Shown here piece by piece: positions 36,659 through 45,813 of a stretch of 60,611 nt of DNA. The stretch covers positions 1 to 60,611 of the forward strand of contig CAJWEI010000013.1 in the NCBI GenBank assembly GCA_913031285.1, written 5' to 3'. A model generated the notes under the pieces. It saw only the letters and a list, made by a program, of their open reading frames with translations. It did no database searches and was not told the DNA's origin. This DNA is from an uncultured Alphaproteobacteria bacterium. Its GTDB lineage: Bacteria > Pseudomonadota > Alphaproteobacteria > Rhodobacterales > Rhodobacteraceae. A program made the position numbers and the translations under genes. Position 1 is the stretch's first letter. Each line of letters starts with the position of its first letter.

Positions 36659-36672
36659 GAAATAGTATTTCA
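36658..36672. promoter_or_regulatory. 15-base palindrome TGAAATA-G-TATTTCA
   Basis: A perfect 7-1-7 palindrome lies in the LysR/desaturase intergenic region, directly after the predicted -10 box. LysR proteins and other dimeric regulators bind such sites. Its place over the expected transcription start suggests repression when the inducer is absent. Confidence 0.5.
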
Positions 36673-36734
36673 GAACTTTTTTGTTGGTTAGCCGCGAGCT
36701 ATCAAGCAAAACGTTATTAATTTAGGAGGTTGAT

Positions 36735-37736
36735 TTGACAACCATTGATGCCAACGCCGACCTGTTAGAACGGCAAAGAGAAATTGTTTCTAGGAAAACG
36801 CTGAAGCCTCTCACGAAACGCAGAGATTTACCTGGCCTTATTTACTTTTTTGGGTTGTTAGGTTGCATTGGCTTGACCGGGTTCATCGTTTACTTAGCGG
36901 AATTCAATGGCTGGTGGATCTGGCCAGCAATGTTGTTGCATGGCATAATGCTATCGCATCTTTTCGCGCCATTGCATGAAACAAGTCACGGGACAGCATT
37001 CAAGACGCGTTGGCTAAACGAATCTGTACTCTGGTTTTGTGGCATCGTGACCATTTGGACACCATTGTATTTTAGATATGACCATGCCGGGCATCACACC
37101 TATGCTCAAGTTCCAGGAAAAGACCCCGAGTTCGTTTTGCCAACTCCTCGTACCGTTCTGGGTTATTTTTATTACGTTTCCGCAATGCATCTTTGGGTGA
37201 AGAATGGGGGATGGCTTTTCAGGCATGCGCTCGGTTATATGACGCCATTCAACCGCCAATTCGTTCCGGAAGACCAATTGCCTAAAATATATCTTGAGGC
37301 CAGAATTATGCTGGCAATTTATGCCGGCTTGGCAGCGTTTACTATCTACACCGGATCGCTAGTTGTTCTAACCTACTGGCTCATTCCCACCATCATCGGT
37401 GTTCCTGTAGCGCGAATGCTGAGAGTGGCAGATCACACTGGTTGTGTGGAGGAATCCGATTTGCGAAATTATGCAAGGACTGTAACAACTGATTGCATTA
37501 CACGTTTCCTTTGCTGGAACATGTCATACCACTGCGAGCATCACCTGGCTCCGTCTGTACCCTTCCACAATCTGAAAGGACTTCACAATAAGGTGGGAGA
37601 TCAGCTAAACACTGTGGATAAGGGATATATTGGGGTGCAGTGGGAGGTTTTAACACGACACATGAATGGGTTTTGGAGGAAAAGACCCATTGATCCAGTT
37701 GCACGGGAAGCGTCTGGCTCAGTTGTGCAAGATTAG
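36735..37736 (+). CDS. membrane fatty-acid-desaturase-family oxygenase
   Basis: This is a 333-residue integral membrane protein with the three His clusters of the di-iron desaturase/hydroxylase superfamily: HETSH at 81-85, HAGHH at 117-121, and HCEHH near 262-266. Hydrophobic stretches at about 34-55, 62-80, 96-112 and 198-230 supply the membrane helices. The TTG at 36735 is the start because AGGAGG stands five bases before it. The enzyme takes electrons from a ferredoxin to desaturate or hydroxylate a lipid-like substrate. The next gene is a Rieske ferredoxin, and alcohol and aldehyde dehydrogenases follow, which favours hydroxylation of a methyl or alkyl group over desaturation. Confidence 0.84.
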   Translation: MTTIDANADLLERQREIVSRKTLKPLTKRRDLPGLIYFFGLLGCIGLTGFIVYLAEFNGWWIWPAMLLHGIMLSHLFAPLHETSHGTAFKTRWLNESVLWFCGIVTIWTPLYFRYDHAGHHTYAQVPGKDPEFVLPTPRTVLGYFYYVSAMHLWVKNGGWLFRHALGYMTPFNRQFVPEDQLPKIYLEARIMLAIYAGLAAFTIYTGSLVVLTYWLIPTIIGVPVARMLRVADHTGCVEESDLRNYARTVTTDCITRFLCWNMSYHCEHHLAPSVPFHNLKGLHNKVGDQLNTVDKGYIGVQWEVLTRHMNGFWRKRPIDPVAREASGSVVQD

Positions 37737-37748
37737 GTCCTACATTGA

Positions 37749-38072
37749 ATGGAAAATGATTGGGTGTTTGCGATTAACGTCGACGAAATTGACGATGAAG
37801 ATGTTGAGCCAATTGAAATTGAAGGCAAAGAGATAGCGATTTATCGCAATAACGGCCAGTTTTATGCGTCTGTAGATAAATGCACTCATGGGAATGCCTT
37901 CCTGTCAGACGGGGTAGTGGTTGGAGACGTGATTGAGTGTCCGCTCCATCAAGGCCGTTTTTGTATCAAGACAGGCAAAGCACTGAGCGCGCCTGTGTCA
38001 GTCCCGATTAAGACTTTTGAGGTGAAAGTTGACGACGGAAAAGTCTTTTTGAAATTTGGCCAAACTAAATGA
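37749..38072 (+). CDS. Rieske [2Fe-2S] ferredoxin
   Basis: This 107-residue soluble Rieske protein has the cluster-binding pattern C-x-H-x16-C-x2-H, starting CTHGNAFLSDG and ending ECPLHQGRF. The size and sequence style are those of ferredoxins that serve ring-hydroxylating or alkyl-hydroxylating oxygenases. It lies 12 bases after the desaturase-family gene and is its obvious electron donor. Its own electrons would come from the FAD reductase at 41163-42410, completing a three-component NADH to oxygenase chain. Confidence 0.88.
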   Translation: MENDWVFAINVDEIDDEDVEPIEIEGKEIAIYRNNGQFYASVDKCTHGNAFLSDGVVVGDVIECPLHQGRFCIKTGKALSAPVSVPIKTFEVKVDDGKVFLKFGQTK

Positions 38073-38179
38073 TTTTGGAAAAGGCAACGAATCTTACGTT
38101 GTTTAGTTCGCAAAGTGCGGTGTTAACACTCAACTTTTTAATAGCTTAAAGTACTCCAAAAGCCCAGCAGGAGAGAGCC

Positions 38180-39616
38180 TTGTCATATCCAGAGCTAAAG
38201 ATGCTAATTAGCGGCGAATGGACCGATGGCAGTTCAGGCAAGAGTGAGCCGGTTTTATGCCCCGCAGATGGTAGCACCATCGGCACACTGCCCCATGCCG
38301 GCCCAGCTGATCTGGACATGGCGCTCCAAAGTAGTCTGGAAGGGTTTAATATCTGGCGCAAGAAGACGCCGCATGAACGACAAATGGTGCTGGAAAAGGC
38401 CGCTCGCCGGCTTGACGATAGTTTTGAAAGCATCAGCGCCAACTTAACGCGTGAAATGGGCAAACCCATCGGTGAGGCACGTATCGAGCTCCGCGTTGCC
38501 ATCGACCTACTGCGCTGGTATGCCGAGGAAGGTAAGAGGGTCTACGGCAGGATAATTCCCTCCAGGTTTCCAAACATGCAGCATGAGGCTCGCAAACTGC
38601 CAGTGGGGCCAGTGGTGGCATTTGTTGCTTGGAATTTCCCCGCAGTAAATGTTATGCGCAAAGTTGCCGGTGCTTTGGCCGCTGGATGCTCCATCACAAT
38701 CAAGCCAAGTGAGGAAACACCTGCGACAGCCATTGCGATTGGCAAATCCCTCACAGACGCAGGCCTCCCCGCAGGTGTACTTAACATTGTTTTTGGAGTG
38801 CCTGCAGAAGTGTCAGAACATCTTCTGTCATCAACTATACCTCGTAAATTGAGCTTTACGGGTAGTGTACCAGTTGGCATTCATCTCCAGAAGTTGGCAG
38901 CGAAGAACATGATGCGCTGCACCATGGAGCTTGGTGGTCACTCCCCCGTAATGGTCTTTGATGATTGCGACATTGAAACAGCGGCAAAACTTTGCACGGC
39001 TGGCAAGTTCCGCAACGCCGGCCAGGTCTGCATCTCCCCAACGCGTTTTTTCGTTCAGGAAAACATCTATGACAAATTCCTGAAGCTTTTTAAGGAACAT
39101 GTTGAAGGTATGAGAGTGGGCAATGGACTGGACGAGCAGATGAGTATGGGTCCATTGGTGGCCGAGCGCCGGATCGATATCATGGATGGGTTTGTCTCAG
39201 ACGCCGTTTCCAAGGGCGCTGAACTGCTGGTTGGTGGCGAAGCGATCCAGAGTGAAGGATCCTTCTTTGCTCCGACTTTGCTCCAGGAGGTGCCCGACAC
39301 AGCAAAGATTATGACCGAAGAACCTTTCGGCCCAATTGCCCCAACTGCGCGGTTTACTTCGCTTGATGAGGTTATTGAACGAGCCAACAGCTTGCAATTT
39401 GGCTTGGCCGCATATGCCTTTACAGGCAGTGCTAAGACGGCCGGTGTACTGAAGCAGGAAATTGAGACTGGTATGCTGGCGATTAATTCCCTTCATGTGC
39501 ATTCGGTGGAAACGCCTTTCGGTGGATTAAAATTCAGTGGTTACGGTTATGAGGGCGGGATTGAGGGGCTCGAAGTTTTTCTTGCCACTCGATACTCAAG
39601 CGAGACTTATGGATGA
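38180..39616 (+). CDS. NAD(P)-dependent aldehyde dehydrogenase
   Basis: This 478-residue enzyme of the aldehyde dehydrogenase superfamily has the catalytic Glu in CTMELGGHSPVM and Cys in NAGQVCISPTRF, with the cofactor region FTGSVPVG before them and EPFGPIAP after. It starts at TTG 38180 behind GGAGAGAG. Base composition is noticeably more GC-rich than in the flanking genes, hinting at a separate origin. In this cluster it should convert the aldehyde made by the alcohol dehydrogenase at 42602 to a carboxylic acid. The closest named subfamily would be succinate-semialdehyde/aromatic aldehyde type, but this is not decisive. Confidence 0.86.
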   Translation: MSYPELKMLISGEWTDGSSGKSEPVLCPADGSTIGTLPHAGPADLDMALQSSLEGFNIWRKKTPHERQMVLEKAARRLDDSFESISANLTREMGKPIGEARIELRVAIDLLRWYAEEGKRVYGRIIPSRFPNMQHEARKLPVGPVVAFVAWNFPAVNVMRKVAGALAAGCSITIKPSEETPATAIAIGKSLTDAGLPAGVLNIVFGVPAEVSEHLLSSTIPRKLSFTGSVPVGIHLQKLAAKNMMRCTMELGGHSPVMVFDDCDIETAAKLCTAGKFRNAGQVCISPTRFFVQENIYDKFLKLFKEHVEGMRVGNGLDEQMSMGPLVAERRIDIMDGFVSDAVSKGAELLVGGEAIQSEGSFFAPTLLQEVPDTAKIMTEEPFGPIAPTARFTSLDEVIERANSLQFGLAAYAFTGSAKTAGVLKQEIETGMLAINSLHVHSVETPFGGLKFSGYGYEGGIEGLEVFLATRYSSETYG

Positions 39617-39661
39617 AGTATTCCTCCCATCTCACCCCCGCCAAACCAAAGGAGATTTTGT

Positions 39662-41026
39662 GTGACAAAATTTGGGCATCGTGAAGTTCATTGGAGTGGT
39701 GCCACTCCAGAAGAACATAAGGTCTTAAAAGATATCATTGCTGACTATTTTGCATACAGACTGAGTGCCTTTCCAAAGTTGAAGAAACTTTGCGAGGCAG
39801 CTCCCAATTTTGCAATGGCCCATATATTGAAAGGATATCTCCTGACCTCCATGGGGACCCAAGGAACTATACCCGCAGCGACCAAGGCTGCTGACCGAGC
39901 GGCAGATTTCCCAGAGGAATTAACAGAAAATGAAAATAACCATCTAAAGGCTTTGAGGGCATGGATTAATGGAAACAATAAGGGTGCTTGCAACCATTGG
40001 GACGATATAATCATCGATGACCCGCAGGATTTACTGGCAATTAAGCTCCAGCATTTCAACCTTTTTTGGCAGGGCAGACCGGATCATATGAGGGATGTTA
40101 TCGCGCGAGCAAAGCCCATGTGGGACGAGACTATGACAGGATATCCAACTTTAATGGGCATGGAATCTTTCGCCTTGGAAGAAATGGGACAATATCAAGA
40201 GGCTGAGAGGATAGGCAGACTTGCGGTGGAAATGGACCCAAATGATTTATGGGCTATTCATGCTGTCGCTCATGTCTATGAGATGCAAGGTAACTTAGAT
40301 GCCGGAATGAAATGGCTAAATCAACCAGCTGATATGTGGCAAGATCGTAACCCCTTTAGAGAGCACCTTTGGTGGCACACAGCGCTTTTTGCTTATGAGA
40401 AGGGGCATTATGAGAAAGTGCTCGATTTGTATGATGCTTCGATATGGCCAGATACATCCAACTTCTATTTAGACATTCAAAATGCTGCTTCGATTTTGAT
40501 CAGACTTGAATTTGCTGGAGTTGATGTTGGAAAACGATGGTTAAGTTTAGCTGAGGCAGCTCAGGAAAGAAATGGAGACCATGTACTACTTTTTACAGAG
40601 CCTCATTACACCATGGCATTTGGTAGCGTTGGCAACTCAGTTCAAATTGAAAAACAAATTTTGTCGTTAAACACCTTCGCAAGTGAAAATTTGAAAAACC
40701 GAGAAGGTAGGGTTGCGGGTGAATTAGCGGTTCCAATTTGCATGGCCGTCGATGCTTTTTTCCGTCAGGATTATAAGACAACTAAGGATTTGTTATGGCC
40801 GCTACGGTATGAATTTCAGCCGATCGGTGGCAGCCATGCCCAGCGTGATGTTTTCAATTTACTCCTTATTGAGTCTTTGATTTGTATGGAAGATTATAAG
40901 ACAGCAGGAGCGTTGTTGGTGGAAAGAAGCGCTAGGCACAAAAATAGTGTCAGCACCAAAAAGAAGCTCGATCAAGTGAATGCTTCACTTAATCTTTCTC
41001 AAACTGAAGTTGGATTGAATGCCTAA
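39662..41026 (+). CDS. TTC38-like tetratricopeptide-repeat protein
   Basis: This 454-residue soluble protein starts at GTG 39662 behind AAGGAG. It is built of helical repeats with clear TPR-like segments (SFALEEMGQYQEAERIGRLA, AHVYEMQGNLDAGM, FAYEKGHYEKVLDLYD). The wording EHLWWHTALFAYE and AIHAVAHVYEMQG is characteristic of the TTC38 family found in animals and in some bacteria. No enzymatic motif or signal peptide is seen. Its place inside an oxygenase/dehydrogenase cluster suggests it scaffolds or helps assemble a cluster enzyme, but the molecular role of the family is unknown to me. Confidence 0.75.
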   Translation: MTKFGHREVHWSGATPEEHKVLKDIIADYFAYRLSAFPKLKKLCEAAPNFAMAHILKGYLLTSMGTQGTIPAATKAADRAADFPEELTENENNHLKALRAWINGNNKGACNHWDDIIIDDPQDLLAIKLQHFNLFWQGRPDHMRDVIARAKPMWDETMTGYPTLMGMESFALEEMGQYQEAERIGRLAVEMDPNDLWAIHAVAHVYEMQGNLDAGMKWLNQPADMWQDRNPFREHLWWHTALFAYEKGHYEKVLDLYDASIWPDTSNFYLDIQNAASILIRLEFAGVDVGKRWLSLAEAAQERNGDHVLLFTEPHYTMAFGSVGNSVQIEKQILSLNTFASENLKNREGRVAGELAVPICMAVDAFFRQDYKTTKDLLWPLRYEFQPIGGSHAQRDVFNLLLIESLICMEDYKTAGALLVERSARHKNSVSTKKKLDQVNASLNLSQTEVGLNA

Positions 41027-41162
41027 CATCTTCTTTTTCTCAAAAGGTTACAATGCCGGCTTTGATTAATTTGAAAATGACCTGCGACCACACGAACCGG
41101 CATGGATGCGGAGGGCCCATATTAGTGGGGGTATGAAATAAGGTGGAGCGAAGGGGGAAATT

Positions 41163-42410
41163 TTGGAAAAAGATATTGTGATCGTTGGGGCGGGTCATGC
41201 GGGTCTAAGTTGTGCAGAGGCTTTGCGAACAAAGGGTTTCAAAGGCAGTTTGACGATTGTGGATGGACAGAAAGGCCTTCCTAAGGAAAGACCTCCCTTA
41301 TCCAAAGGTGCCATCGTTAATGGAATTAATGAGGATTATTCTATACCCTTGATAAAGCCAGAAAATTGGTACCTTGAAAATAATATAGAACTTAAGACTG
41401 GCATCACAGTCACGTCAATTGATAGAGATGCGCGCGAAATAAATCTTTCAAACAAAAATACAATCTCTTACACGACACTTGTTATTGCGACCGGTGCTAT
41501 GCCAATAGAATTGGAAATAACGCAAAAACATCCCCAATCTTTTACTCTCCGAACTTCAAAAGATGCGCAAGAAATAAGCAGAGCAGCTTCAACATTCAAA
41601 AGCGCATTAATAATAGGGTGTGGTTACATCGGGCTGGAAGTTGCGGCATCGTTGACTGAAAGGGGCCTCAAGGTAACAGTTTTGGAAAGTGAGGAACGGC
41701 CTCTGGCAAAAATTTCAAGTTCTGTTATCGCTGAAAAATTGGTTGAAATCCACGAAAGACGGGGGGTTAAATTTAGATTTAGCAATGCGGTAGTCAAAGT
41801 TGATCGTCTTAATACTGAATTTCGAGCATTGCTTCAGACTGGCGGTTATGAAATTGCTGAGATGATTATCACTGGTATTGGGGTCAGTCCTGACAGTGCT
41901 TTGGCGTCCTCCTCCTCCTTAGCTCAAAATGACAATGATAAAAATTCTATTTGTGTAAATGAAAATTTCGTAACGTCTGATCACCATATTCTGGCTATTG
42001 GTGACGTTGCTAAACGGGTTGGGACGGAAAAACGGATCGAGTCTGTTGATAATGCGCAAGAAGATGGAAAGCAGGCCGCTGCACATATCATGAAAGAAGG
42101 TAAGCATCCCAGAGGAGTGCCATGGTTCTGGTCTGATCAATACGATAAAACACTGCAAATTGCAGGATTAGTCCCGTTGGATTATGTCAATGTAACAATG
42201 GTTTCTAGACCTGGAAAAAGAGGTGATGGGTTTTCGGTCTGGGGTTATGTTGATGAAAAACTCAGGTCAGTGGAGGCCTTTTCAGATCCCGCAGCTTTCG
42301 CAATTGGAAAACGATTTTTATCTGAAGAACTGTCTCCTGCAAGCAGTGAAATAATGGATCCATCGATCGACCTTAAAACTATTTTTAAAAGACGCCGTGC
42401 AAAAGTATAG
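41163..42410 (+). CDS. FAD-dependent ferredoxin reductase
   Basis: This 415-residue reductase of the rubredoxin/ferredoxin reductase family (as in BphA4, CamA) has an FAD fold at IVIVGAGHAGLSCAEALR, the strings PKERPPLSKG and TLVIATGAMPIEL, and an NADH fold at LIIGCGYIGLEVAASL. It also has the second FAD block HHILAIGDVAKR and a C-terminal dimerisation domain beginning VPWFWSDQYD. The TTG at 41163 follows AAGGGGGA. The natural partner is the Rieske ferredoxin at 37749, making NADH to FAD to Rieske to di-iron oxygenase. Confidence 0.87.
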   Translation: MEKDIVIVGAGHAGLSCAEALRTKGFKGSLTIVDGQKGLPKERPPLSKGAIVNGINEDYSIPLIKPENWYLENNIELKTGITVTSIDRDAREINLSNKNTISYTTLVIATGAMPIELEITQKHPQSFTLRTSKDAQEISRAASTFKSALIIGCGYIGLEVAASLTERGLKVTVLESEERPLAKISSSVIAEKLVEIHERRGVKFRFSNAVVKVDRLNTEFRALLQTGGYEIAEMIITGIGVSPDSALASSSSLAQNDNDKNSICVNENFVTSDHHILAIGDVAKRVGTEKRIESVDNAQEDGKQAAAHIMKEGKHPRGVPWFWSDQYDKTLQIAGLVPLDYVNVTMVSRPGKRGDGFSVWGYVDEKLRSVEAFSDPAAFAIGKRFLSEELSPASSEIMDPSIDLKTIFKRRRAKV

Positions 42411-42601
42411 CAAGCTAGATTGGCTCAAAACTTCTTTAGTGATCGCCAAAGACGTAACGCTAGTTTCACCCTAAAGCATAAAAACTAACTTTTTTGACTA
42501 GCGCAACAATAACTGAAGAGACATTGGACTCTGGACTCCTCAACCAAGTTGCTTCAGAGCAACCAAAATGCCACCAAATATTCTTAACTTAGGAGAGGAA
42601 A

Positions 42602-43753
42602 ATGAGTATCGGCACGCTTTCAATAGCTAACAATGGAAACACAATCTTTGGTAATGGTTCAGTATCTGAGGTTTCGGCCCAGCTCGAGGGACTCGGTATA
42701 ACAAGACCGTTTGTAATCACCGATCAAGGCATAGCCGACTCAGGTTTGTTAGAAAAATTTAAAAAATACGTCCCAAATCTCGGAAATAATAGAGTTTTCT
42801 TAGATACACCTGCTAATCCAAATGAGGCGTCTGTTAAAGCCGCTTCTGAGGCATATCGGGACAGTGGCGCAAATGGCATAATCGGTTTTGGTGGCGGCTC
42901 TCCTCTAGATCTCGCCAAAGCTGCATCCCTGTCAGTTAGTCATGAGGGCCCGTTATGGAAATACACGACCCATCACAATGGCGTTAAACATATTGGAGAG
43001 ACGCCCCCAGTAATAGCCATCCCAACTACCGCAGGAACTGGTAGCGAAGTATCTCGTGCGGCTGTTATTATTCTTGCTTCCGGAGAGAAGAGAATAATTT
43101 TTAGCCCTAATTTAATGCCCGATATTTCTATTTTAGATCCCGAATTAACTGTTGGATTGCCGCCATTCCTCACCGCAGCAACCGGCATGGACGCCATCAC
43201 ACACTGCATTGAAGCGATTTCATCGCCTAAAATTAATGCCTCAGCCGACGCAATCGGAGCAAGTGCCCTAAAAGATGCCTTGGGTGATGGCGCGCTGATG
43301 AAAGCAGTAAAAAACGGCGAAGACTTAGATGCACGTTCGACTATGTTAAGTGTTTCGACACGAGGAGGAATGGCATTCTCAAAAGGCTTGGGTGCAGTAC
43401 ACGCTATGAGTCACGCATGTGGTAAAGATGAGGATTTAAGACTACATCATGGAACCTTAAATGCGGTGATATTACCAACGGTGTTAAAGTTCAATAGTGC
43501 ATTTCTTGGGGACAAATTATCGTTAATTAAGGCTGCTATCGGTGTGCCAAAAAATAAAGATATAGCTGAGTATTTTCTTGATCTTAACGCGGAACTTGGG
43601 ATGCCATCCAATCTTTCAGAAATGGGGATAAGTTCCGGAATGCTTCCTTCTTTGTCAGAGCACGCTGTGACCGATAATACGGCGGCGACAAATCCTGTAA
43701 AACTTGATGCTGCAGGGTATTTGGAACTATTTAATCAAGCGCTAATTCAGTGA
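42602..43753 (+). CDS. iron-type alcohol dehydrogenase
   Basis: This 383-residue group III alcohol dehydrogenase has the NAD-binding GGGSPLDLAKAA near residue 97, GTGSEVSRAAVI near 143, the metal ligands Asp and His in TGMDAITHCIEA, and the other two His in AVHAMSHACG and LHHGTLNAV. ATG 42602 follows AGGAGAGG. The enzyme would oxidise the alcohol formed by the hydroxylase to an aldehyde for the aldehyde dehydrogenase upstream. It is the sixth gene in the same-strand series. Confidence 0.88.
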   Translation: MSIGTLSIANNGNTIFGNGSVSEVSAQLEGLGITRPFVITDQGIADSGLLEKFKKYVPNLGNNRVFLDTPANPNEASVKAASEAYRDSGANGIIGFGGGSPLDLAKAASLSVSHEGPLWKYTTHHNGVKHIGETPPVIAIPTTAGTGSEVSRAAVIILASGEKRIIFSPNLMPDISILDPELTVGLPPFLTAATGMDAITHCIEAISSPKINASADAIGASALKDALGDGALMKAVKNGEDLDARSTMLSVSTRGGMAFSKGLGAVHAMSHACGKDEDLRLHHGTLNAVILPTVLKFNSAFLGDKLSLIKAAIGVPKNKDIAEYFLDLNAELGMPSNLSEMGISSGMLPSLSEHAVTDNTAATNPVKLDAAGYLELFNQALIQ

Positions 43754-43762
43754 GTATGAGTT

Positions 43763-44605
43763 ATGGATAAATATAATGAAGCGACGGATCGCGCCTCTAT
43801 CGACTACCATTATTTTGTAAGAGGGCGTCTTCCAGAGTGGGAGTCGTATATTGAGCAATTTTCTTCTCAAAGTGCTGATGTTAGGCAAAAATTCTCCTAC
43901 CACGCAGACATTGTTTATGGGGAGCATGATCGACAAAAAATAGATGTTTTTCCGACGGAAAAATATACGCAAAATTCGCCAGCTCTTGTGTTTATACATG
44001 GTGGTTATTGGCGCATGTTGGATAAATCAATTTTTAGTTTTATAGCACCAGAGTTTCTCTCAGCAGGGGTCGCTGTAGCTTTAGTGAATTATCGATTGCT
44101 TCCAGATGTTGGCCTAGCTGATATTGTAGACGACGTTAAAACAGCAACAAGTTGGTTGGCGACTAATGCAGATAAATTTGGGTTTGATTCAAATAAAATC
44201 ACGCTTTGCGGGCATTCTGCTGGAGCGCATCTCGCGGCCCATGCAGCCATGGACTTGAACGCAAATTTTATAGGTGTTTCCGGTGTCTATGATCTTGAAC
44301 CTATTCAGAATTCGTTTTTGAATGATATCGGATTTTTAGACAATGAAACGGTAGATATTTTTGGTGCTAATTCTATCATGCCAAATGGTGATGGTAGCAG
44401 TTTGTTTGCTTTTGGCGTGGAGGAGGGTGTTGAATTTTCACGACAAACTCTTTCGCAGGTAGAACTTTGGAAAATGAAATCTACAAAAGTGAACATGCTA
44501 GCAATCGACAATGCAAATCACGCAACGATTGTATCGGAATTAGCTAATTCCGATAGTAACCTCTTCAAATCCTCTTTGAATTTAATAAAGCAAATAAGGT
44601 CCTGA
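43763..44605 (+). CDS. alpha/beta hydrolase, kynurenine formamidase-like
   Basis: This 280-residue hydrolase has the oxyanion motif HGGYWRMLDKS and the nucleophile elbow LCGHSAGAHLA (Ser near 152). The catalytic His is in DNANHATIVSEL. HGGYW with GHSAGAH is the pattern of the kynurenine formamidase/carboxylesterase branch. It starts nine bases after the Fe-alcohol dehydrogenase stop and closes the plus-strand cluster. It probably hydrolyses an ester or formamide intermediate of the same pathway. True kynurenine formamidase function is unlikely, because no other tryptophan-degradation gene is near. Confidence 0.8.
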   Translation: MDKYNEATDRASIDYHYFVRGRLPEWESYIEQFSSQSADVRQKFSYHADIVYGEHDRQKIDVFPTEKYTQNSPALVFIHGGYWRMLDKSIFSFIAPEFLSAGVAVALVNYRLLPDVGLADIVDDVKTATSWLATNADKFGFDSNKITLCGHSAGAHLAAHAAMDLNANFIGVSGVYDLEPIQNSFLNDIGFLDNETVDIFGANSIMPNGDGSSLFAFGVEEGVEFSRQTLSQVELWKMKSTKVNMLAIDNANHATIVSELANSDSNLFKSSLNLIKQIRS

Positions 44606-44609
44606 TACT

Positions 44610-44625
44610 AACCTGCAGGTTTTTT
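44610..44625 (+). terminator. weak intrinsic terminator
   Basis: AACC-TGCA-GGTT followed by a run of T directly after the hydrolase stop. The stem is short (four base pairs), so it is only a candidate for the end of the cluster transcript. Confidence 0.35.
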
Positions 44626-44774
44626 GATCAATTTCTGCGTTATACCAATGAACGTTGTGCTTTCTCATGTGATCAGGAGTGGGCTAAATCATACCATTAA
44701 AAATTTTAAGTCATTTTTTTTGTGAAATTCTTATCGGCAAATAAATTCTAATTTAATAGAATGGCTTTGCGAAC

Positions 44775-45530
44775 TCAAAATGTCGCGAGATTTAACTGGT
44801 TTATCAGTAGTGAGATGCCAATGGCGATCAATATCCAATTGGCGATGGATTTAAACCAAGTAACTGGTGCTTTTTTGAAAATATAAAGACCCAACCATGC
44901 CCCAAAAAGTGAACCCGGAACAATAACTGATGTTCGCAGAAAGGTTTCTGTTTCAACTTGACCTTTAGCAATTAGTGTGGCGGCTGTTACAAGGCACATT
45001 AGCCAAATTGGGAAAAGAATGTGGGCTCGTTGCTTAACTTGTGAAATTGGCGCTGCCAAAAAATAGACAACCAAAACAGGGCCTGAGGGGACCCCAAAAG
45101 CCCCCATAATGCCACCACATGTGGCACCAACAGCAAAATTTTTGCCAATGCCACGGTCTCCACAATACTTGAAATCAAACATTAAGGTTAAGCCAGCGAT
45201 AGAAACGCAAGTGCCAATTCCTAAAGTGATTATTGACGCATCTGTTGAGGTCAAAAATTGAATACCTATAAAGTTGGCGATCACAATTCCGATGCTTAGT
45301 GGTAAGATTTCTGTCCAGTCGATTTCACCTAATAATTTAAATACAATATAGGATAATCCCAAAACAGAACAAATAGTGGTGATAGCGATCGCCTCTATTG
45401 GACCGAACAGCAGTGTATAAAGGGGCACCATTATTAACGCGCCGCCAAACCCAATATATGCAGTGAGAGATGAAGATAATAACGCTATCAAAACTGCGAT
45501 AAAAAGACTGATGTCGAGAACCTCTAGCAA
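44775..45530 (-). CDS. TauE/SafE-family membrane exporter
   Basis: This 251-residue membrane protein has about eight hydrophobic segments and the family pattern of two repeats, each with a GFGGALIMVP-like start (AYIGFGGALIMVPLYTLL, and GGIMGAFGVPSGPVLVVYFL in the second half). The TauE/SafE family exports sulfite or organosulfonates or sulfoacetate, though many members are unassigned. It is convergent with the hydroxylase cluster and 12 bases downstream of the XRE gene. A sulfite-releasing desulfinase and several sulfur-related enzymes elsewhere in the window give a rationale for a sulfite exporter, but there is no direct link. Confidence 0.8.
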   Translation of the reverse strand: MLEVLDISLFIAVLIALLSSSLTAYIGFGGALIMVPLYTLLFGPIEAIAITTICSVLGLSYIVFKLLGEIDWTEILPLSIGIVIANFIGIQFLTSTDASIITLGIGTCVSIAGLTLMFDFKYCGDRGIGKNFAVGATCGGIMGAFGVPSGPVLVVYFLAAPISQVKQRAHILFPIWLMCLVTAATLIAKGQVETETFLRTSVIVPGSLFGAWLGLYIFKKAPVTWFKSIANWILIAIGISLLINQLNLATF

Positions 45531-45542
45531 GAAATATAAGTC

Positions 45543-45764
45543 CTATAGTTTCCTAAAGTCTTCATGTGGCAACAAAAGTTCCCAATCTTCCAAACCAAAA
45601 TAATCGCAAATCCGCTGTAAACTCTGAAGTCTTGGCGAAGCTTTTCCAGATAGATATTTAGTAAATTGTTGTCTGGAAATTTTAATCTGCCTGCACACTT
45701 GTGTGATTGACGAACTATACGCTACAAAAAGTTGTAAATTTTTGCTGGTATCAATTTTGTCCAT
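45543..45764 (-). CDS. small XRE-type DNA-binding protein
   Basis: This 73-residue single-domain helix-turn-helix protein contains ITQVCRQIKISRQQFTKYLSG followed by PRLQSLQRICDYFGL (given in parts), the XRE/Cro fold. The C-terminal tail EDWELLLPHEDF resembles the linker that in larger XRE regulators joins a sensor domain, so this may be a trimmed version. It is divergent from the peptide-type ABC operon, and the intergenic region carries TTGACG-N5-CGTCAA. It also precedes the exporter gene, so it may control both sides. Confidence 0.75.
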   Translation of the reverse strand: MDKIDTSKNLQLFVAYSSSITQVCRQIKISRQQFTKYLSGKASPRLQSLQRICDYFGLEDWELLLPHEDFRKL

Positions 45765-45813
45765 TCAACACTCCACTAAATTTGCTGATGAAGACGCTAT
45801 CAATACATTTAAA

